From assembly GCA_005881335.1 (NCBI GenBank), contig VBFV01000076.1, positions 1 to 44,275 of the forward strand: a DNA stretch of 44,275 nt, read 5' to 3'. The position numbers and the translations under genes were made by a program. Shown one piece after another: positions 40,833-44,275 of this stretch. Each line of letters begins with the position of its first letter. The first letter of the stretch is position 1. The notes below the pieces were generated by a model that saw only the letters and a list, made by a program, of their open reading frames with translations, had not been told where the DNA came from and searched no databases. The stretch is from Chloroflexota bacterium (GTDB lineage: Bacteria > Chloroflexota > Dormibacteria > Dormibacterales > Dormibacteraceae).

Positions 40833-42598
40833 CGGCCCGCGGCGTATGCCTGCGCGCCGCGTGCGCTGGCGGCGGCGGAGAGGATTCCGGTTGCGTGGTC
40901 GACTCCGACCGCGCAGATCCGGCCCAGGGACGAGCGGTCTGCCTCGAACACGTCGTGGCCTCGGCGCCGCAGCTCGTCGAGCACGCCGGGCTCCATCGGC
41001 TCTGAGTGCAACCGCCCAGGATGGGAGTCGTGTGGTGCAAACGAGCTTGGGAAGTGCGTGGTGTGGAACATGGGCGCGTCGATGGATGCCTGCAGGTCCT
41101 GTCCGAAAACGGCGTGAGTGAGGAAAAACTCAAGCGTCCATTGGTCCTGCTGGTCGCCGCCGGGTGTGCCGAACGCGAGGCATGGTTCGCCGTCGCGAAG
41201 CGCGAGCGACGGGCTGAGCGTGGTCCGAGGCCGTTTGCCGCCTTCCAGGTGATTGGGATGCTGGGGGTCGAGGTTGAACATCTGGGCTCGCGTGCCGAGG
41301 CAGAAGCCGAGGCCTGGGATCACCGGCGAGCTCTGCAGCCATCCACCGCTCGGGGTGCAGGCGACAAGGTTCCCATGACGGTCGGCGACCGCGACGTGCA
41401 CGGTGTCGCCCCGCACCGCGCCGAGCGACTGGGAACCGGCGCCTGTCCAGTGCCCCTCTGTCACGGCCCGTGCCTCGCGTCGCGGCAGCCGCGGCTCCAG
41501 ACCCGCGGGCCGGCCTGGCGTCAACGCCAAGGATGCCCGGTCGCCGACCAGCGGGCGGCGTTCGTCTGCGTATCGGCTCGACAGTAGGTCGGCAAGCGGC
41601 ACCGACGCGAAATCCGGATCCCCGTACCACGCCTCCCGGTCCGCGAATGCGAGCTTGGCGCACTCCGTGACGAGGTGGATGTGATCCGCGGACAGGAAGC
41701 CGGTGGAGGCAAGGTCGTAGGGCGCGAGGAGCTGCAGCTGTTGAAGGAAGACGGGCCCCTGGCTCCACGGCCCGCACTTGGCCACGGTCCAGCCGCGAAA
41801 ATCAGCGGTCACAGGGTCTTCACGCCTGGCCTGAAAGGCGGCAAGGTCCGCAGCCGTGAGGAGACCGGGATGCGCAACGCCTGAGCTATCCATCAGCTCG
41901 TGCCGGCAGTGCAGATCGACCGCCTCGGCCACGAACCCCGAATAGAACGAGCGCAGCGCCGCCTCGATCTGCTCTTCCCTGCCCCCGGCCGGTGCCGTAT
42001 CCCGCAGCAGGCGCCTGTAGGTCGCGGCAAGATCACGGTTGTGAAACCGCTGTCCGGGCCTTGGCACGCCCCCGCCCAGGTACACGGCCGCCGAGCTCGG
42101 CCAGTGCTCGCGAAACAACGGCTCGACCATGACCAGGATGTCGGTGATCCGCGGCAGCAGCGGATAACCGGATTCGGCATACCCGATGGCGAACTCCAAC
42201 ACGTCGGCCAGGCGCCAGGTGCCGTGGTCCCGTAGCAGGGCAAGCCACGCCGCGAAGGCTCCCGGTACGCATGCCGCTATGAGGCCCGTGCCCGGCACCT
42301 CGCCGAGTCCCATTTTCCTGATGCGCTGAATGCCGGCCGCGCTGGGCGCCGGCCCCTGGCCGCAGATGACATCGACCTTCTTCCGCGTCACGTCCCACAG
42401 GACGATCGGGACCTCGCCGCCGAGGCCATTGAGATGCGGCTCGACGACCTGCAGCACAAAACCTGCCGCGACGGCGGCGTCAAACGCATTGCCGCCTCGC
42501 TCGAGCACCGAGATCCCGCACTGTGCCGCGAGCCAGTGGGTGGAGCTCACCGCTCCAAAGGTCCCTTTGATCTCAGGCCGGGTTGTGAACTGCTTCAC
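40829..42598 (-). CDS. ggt: Gamma-glutamyltransferase family protein
   Basis: A 589-residue Ntn-hydrolase precursor. The nucleophile Thr399 is in [15 protein letters not shown], where the chain would cleave itself into large and small subunits. [30 protein letters not shown] and PSGGW... [12 protein letters not shown] are family blocks. The usual lid and GGSG-type motif is altered ([14 protein letters not shown]), so transferase or acylase specificity is open. No signal peptide is visible, unlike secreted GGTs, so it is probably cytoplasmic. The start is GTG at 42598, with TAGCCT 8 nt upstream. Confidence 0.88.
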
Positions 42599-42606
42599 CC
42601 TGGCAA

Positions 42607-42616
42607 AGGCTACTGT
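42607..42616. promoter_or_regulatory. Divergent -10 elements in a 24-base gap
   Basis: TAGCCT on the minus strand (42607-42612) is 8 nt before the ggt GTG, and TACTGT on the plus strand (42611-42616) is 6 nt before the ATG at 42623. The two elements overlap by two bases. Both genes would be leaderless. Confidence 0.4.
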
Positions 42617-42622
42617 CTACGA

Positions 42623-42913
42623 ATGAATCAATTCTTCGACGCCCTCGGCCAGGATTGGGTCGACGCCGCGGAGCGCCGCGGGGCGGCCATCAACAAACCC
42701 GCGCTGGACTCTGGCGTAGCACTGGAGCTACTCGAGCTGGCACGAGTGGCGGCTCACACCCAGGAGCGGCGATTCGCGCCGCTGACGTGCTACATGGCCG
42801 GGGTGGCGGCCGAGCGCCTGCGGACGGCGGGGGCGGACGTCGACGAACGCGCCATCGCCGAGTTCATCCAGGAAGTCAGGCAGAAGCTGGAGCGCGAGGT
42901 CCCCGGCCTCTAG
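42623..42913 (+). CDS. Small protein, DUF6457-like
   Basis: A 96-residue helical protein. LLELARVAAHTQERRFAPLTCYMAGVAAERL resembles the DUF6457 pattern (LLDLARxVAH..xR.xAPLTxFLxGxAAG). DUF6457 is sometimes found as a tail on molybdenum-cofactor proteins, but no such gene adjoins it here. The start is ATG at 42623; the frame upstream to 42434 lies in ggt and is a shadow. It converges on the Mrp gene, 3 bases apart. Confidence 0.6.
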   Translation: MNQFFDALGQDWVDAAERRGAAINKPALDSGVALELLELARVAAHTQERRFAPLTCYMAGVAAERLRTAGADVDERAIAEFIQEVRQKLEREVPGL

Positions 42914-42916
42914 GGG

Positions 42917-43990
42917 TTAGCGGACGTTGATGACCGGCAGCTGCCGGAAGCTCTGCACCGAAACGCGAGCGGCGACCGCCGACGCGACCTTGCGCAGCGC
43001 CTGCGCACCGGGACCTTCAGGACGGGAAACGACCACCGGCGCTCCCGCATCGGCCTCTTCGCGGATGGCGTTCTCGAGCGGGATCGCGCCCAGGTAGGGC
43101 ACGCCGAGCCGCTGCGCGGCTCGCTCGGCGCGACCGTGATCGAAGATGAAATGTTCTTTGCCACAGTCGTCGCAGACAAACCAGCTCATGTTCTCGATCA
43201 ACCCGAGCGGGGTCACGTTGAGACCGCGAAACATCTGAAGGGCCTTGACCGCGATCTTCAACGCCGCGTCCTGAGGCGTACAGACGACCGCGACGCCGGT
43301 CAGCGGGATGGTCTGCGCCAGGGTCAGCGAGGCATCGCCTGTGCCGGGCGGTAGATCGACGATCATGTAGTCGAGCTCACCCCAGCGGACGTCGGTCAGC
43401 ATCTGCTCGATCGCGCGCGACACCATCGGCCCTCGCCAGACCATCGCCTTGTCGGCTCCCGCCAGCAAGCCGATCGAGATCACCTTCAGGCCATAAGCCT
43501 CAAGCGGCACGAGCTTCTGGTCGTGCACTTGAGGCGTGTCGCTGATACCGAGCATGCCCGGCACCGACGGCCCGTAGATGTCAGCGTCGAGGAGCCCGAC
43601 CCGAGCGCCGGAGAGCTGCAGCGAAGCCGCGAGGTTGACGGCGATCGTCGATTTGCCGACGCCGCCCTTGCCCGAGGCGACCGCGATCACGTGCTTCACG
43701 CCTGGGATCGCCGCTTCATGGCCTCGGCCGTTGAAGGCCGCGCGCACGTTGGCCGTCATCTTCAGGTCGACCGCGGTCACGCCTGGGATCCCGGCGACGA
43801 GGTCGTGGGCCAACGACTGAAACCGGTCGCGCACGGGACAAGCGGGCGTGGTCAGCTCGAATGTGAAGCTGACCCGCCCGCCGTCGGTGATCGCGATGTC
43901 CTTGATCATGCCGAGGCTGACCACGTCGCGGCCAAGATCAGGGTCCTTGATCGCTGACAGCACAGTGAGGATGTCTTCCCTACTGGGCAC
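42917..43990 (-). CDS. mrp: Mrp/NBP35-family iron-sulfur carrier ATPase (ApbC)
   Basis: A 357-residue P-loop ATPase that carries iron-sulfur clusters to target proteins. The N-terminal MIP18/DUF59 domain (about 1-80, SAIKDPDLGRDVVSLGMIKD) is followed by the deviant Walker A SGKGGVGKST (106-115), DADIYGPS and DLPPGTGD. The cluster-binding CxxC is present in FVCDDCGKEH, near residue 275. The start is GTG at 43990, overlapping the previous gene by 11 bases. Confidence 0.93.
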   Translation of the reverse strand: MPSREDILTVLSAIKDPDLGRDVVSLGMIKDIAITDGGRVSFTFELTTPACPVRDRFQSLAHDLVAGIPGVTAVDLKMTANVRAAFNGRGHEAAIPGVKHVIAVASGKGGVGKSTIAVNLAASLQLSGARVGLLDADIYGPSVPGMLGISDTPQVHDQKLVPLEAYGLKVISIGLLAGADKAMVWRGPMVSRAIEQMLTDVRWGELDYMIVDLPPGTGDASLTLAQTIPLTGVAVVCTPQDAALKIAVKALQMFRGLNVTPLGLIENMSWFVCDDCGKEHFIFDHGRAERAAQRLGVPYLGAIPLENAIREEADAGAPVVVSRPEGPGAQALRKVASAVAARVSVQSFRQLPVINVR

Positions 43991-44249
43991 TGAAAATCAC
44001 CGCGGCACGCAAGGCCAGGACTCCTAACAGGACCAGGACGGAGACCACGACCGTGTCGAGACGCACCCCCGCGACGGTGCCCGATCCTCCCTCGGCGCGC
44101 ATCCGCATGTGGCCGCGCGCCTCGACGAGAGATCCGGCGACGCCGGCCACGGCGACCGCCCACAGCGGCAGCCAGGGCAGCTCGCGGGCGAGCGCGCCGG
44201 CGGCGCCGACCGTGATGAAGAACACGATGATCAACGCCAGCTCCAGCAC
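43980..44249 (-). CDS. Small membrane protein, possibly 5'-truncated by the window edge
   Basis: 89 residues from GTG 44249, with an N-terminal helix (LALIIVFFITVGAAGAL), a second helix (LWAVAVAGVAGSLVEAR) and a C-terminal one (TVVVSVLVLLGVLALRAAVIF). No family is recognised. The frame stays open to the window edge: upstream codons read HQADGYFSV, and the codon cut by the edge is NTG, so the true start may be that codon. It overlaps mrp by 11 bases and is likely co-transcribed. Confidence 0.55.
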   Translation of the reverse strand: MLELALIIVFFITVGAAGALARELPWLPLWAVAVAGVAGSLVEARGHMRMRAEGGSGTVAGVRLDTVVVSVLVLLGVLALRAAVIFSAQ

Positions 44250-44275
44250 GGAGAAGTAACCATCCGCCTGGTGCA

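Overview
This 44 kb window is gene-dense, GC-rich bacterial chromosome. I count 43 protein genes, no rRNA, tRNA, CRISPR array or insertion sequence, and no gene-free stretch over 300 bases. Lipoprotein signals, a sortase with its substrate, a topoisomerase IB, a two-domain KaiC-like ATPase and many leaderless-type gene starts suggest a GC-rich, probably monoderm, lineage of the Terrabacteria kind (Actinomycetota, Chloroflexota or Dormibacterota-like). That placement is inference; no marker gene settles it.

The most striking content is two genes broken by a single in-frame TGA exactly where their families carry a redox cysteine. One is a DsbA/FrnE-type thiol oxidoreductase (34760-35377), whose CPWC motif reads [TGA]-PWC. 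The other is a rhodanese-CBS protein (complement 19396-20106), whose C-x4-C reads C-x4-[TGA]. In both, a 7-bp hairpin starts 14 nt after the TGA and its loop opens with GG at +21; in the DsbA gene the loop is GGUCA, close to the GGUCU loop of the E. coli fdhF SECIS. I interpret both as selenoproteins.

Layout. 1-2 kb: molybdopterin oxidoreductase and D,D-carboxypeptidase. 2-5 kb: metal ABC importer (znuABC-like) facing a Fur/Zur-type regulator across a three-copy 13-bp repeat. 5-9 kb: cation/proton antiporter, KaiC-like ATPase with a MerR-receiver fusion, and a STAS-like protein. 9-16.7 kb: threonine degradation (tdh-kbl), topoisomerase IB with a DUF3147-like pair, 6-phosphogluconate dehydrogenase, lipid kinase-like protein, DUF2231-Rieske fusion. 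16.8-19.4 kb: glycosyltransferase, SDR and an internally deleted pterin synthase in one overlapping operon, with a divergent methyltransferase. 19.4-24.7 kb: rhodanese-CBS (Sec), MFS exporter, LPNNG surface protein, sortase, VOC protein. 24.9-33.4 kb: FAD oxidase, EamA transporter, an aldehyde dehydrogenase operon divergent from a GAF/FAH/aldolase operon, then a possible structured RNA and pseudouridine catabolism (psuK-psuG). 33.4-35.4 kb: DUF1801, double VOC, DsbA (Sec). 35.4-40.8 kb: five-gene peptide-type ABC importer. 40.8-44.3 kb: gamma-glutamyltransferase, small protein, Mrp ATPase, membrane protein.

Operons are tight, with ATGA, GTGA, TTGA and even CTGA overlaps. Many first genes have TANNNT 6-9 nt before the start codon and no Shine-Dalgarno, which indicates leaderless transcription.
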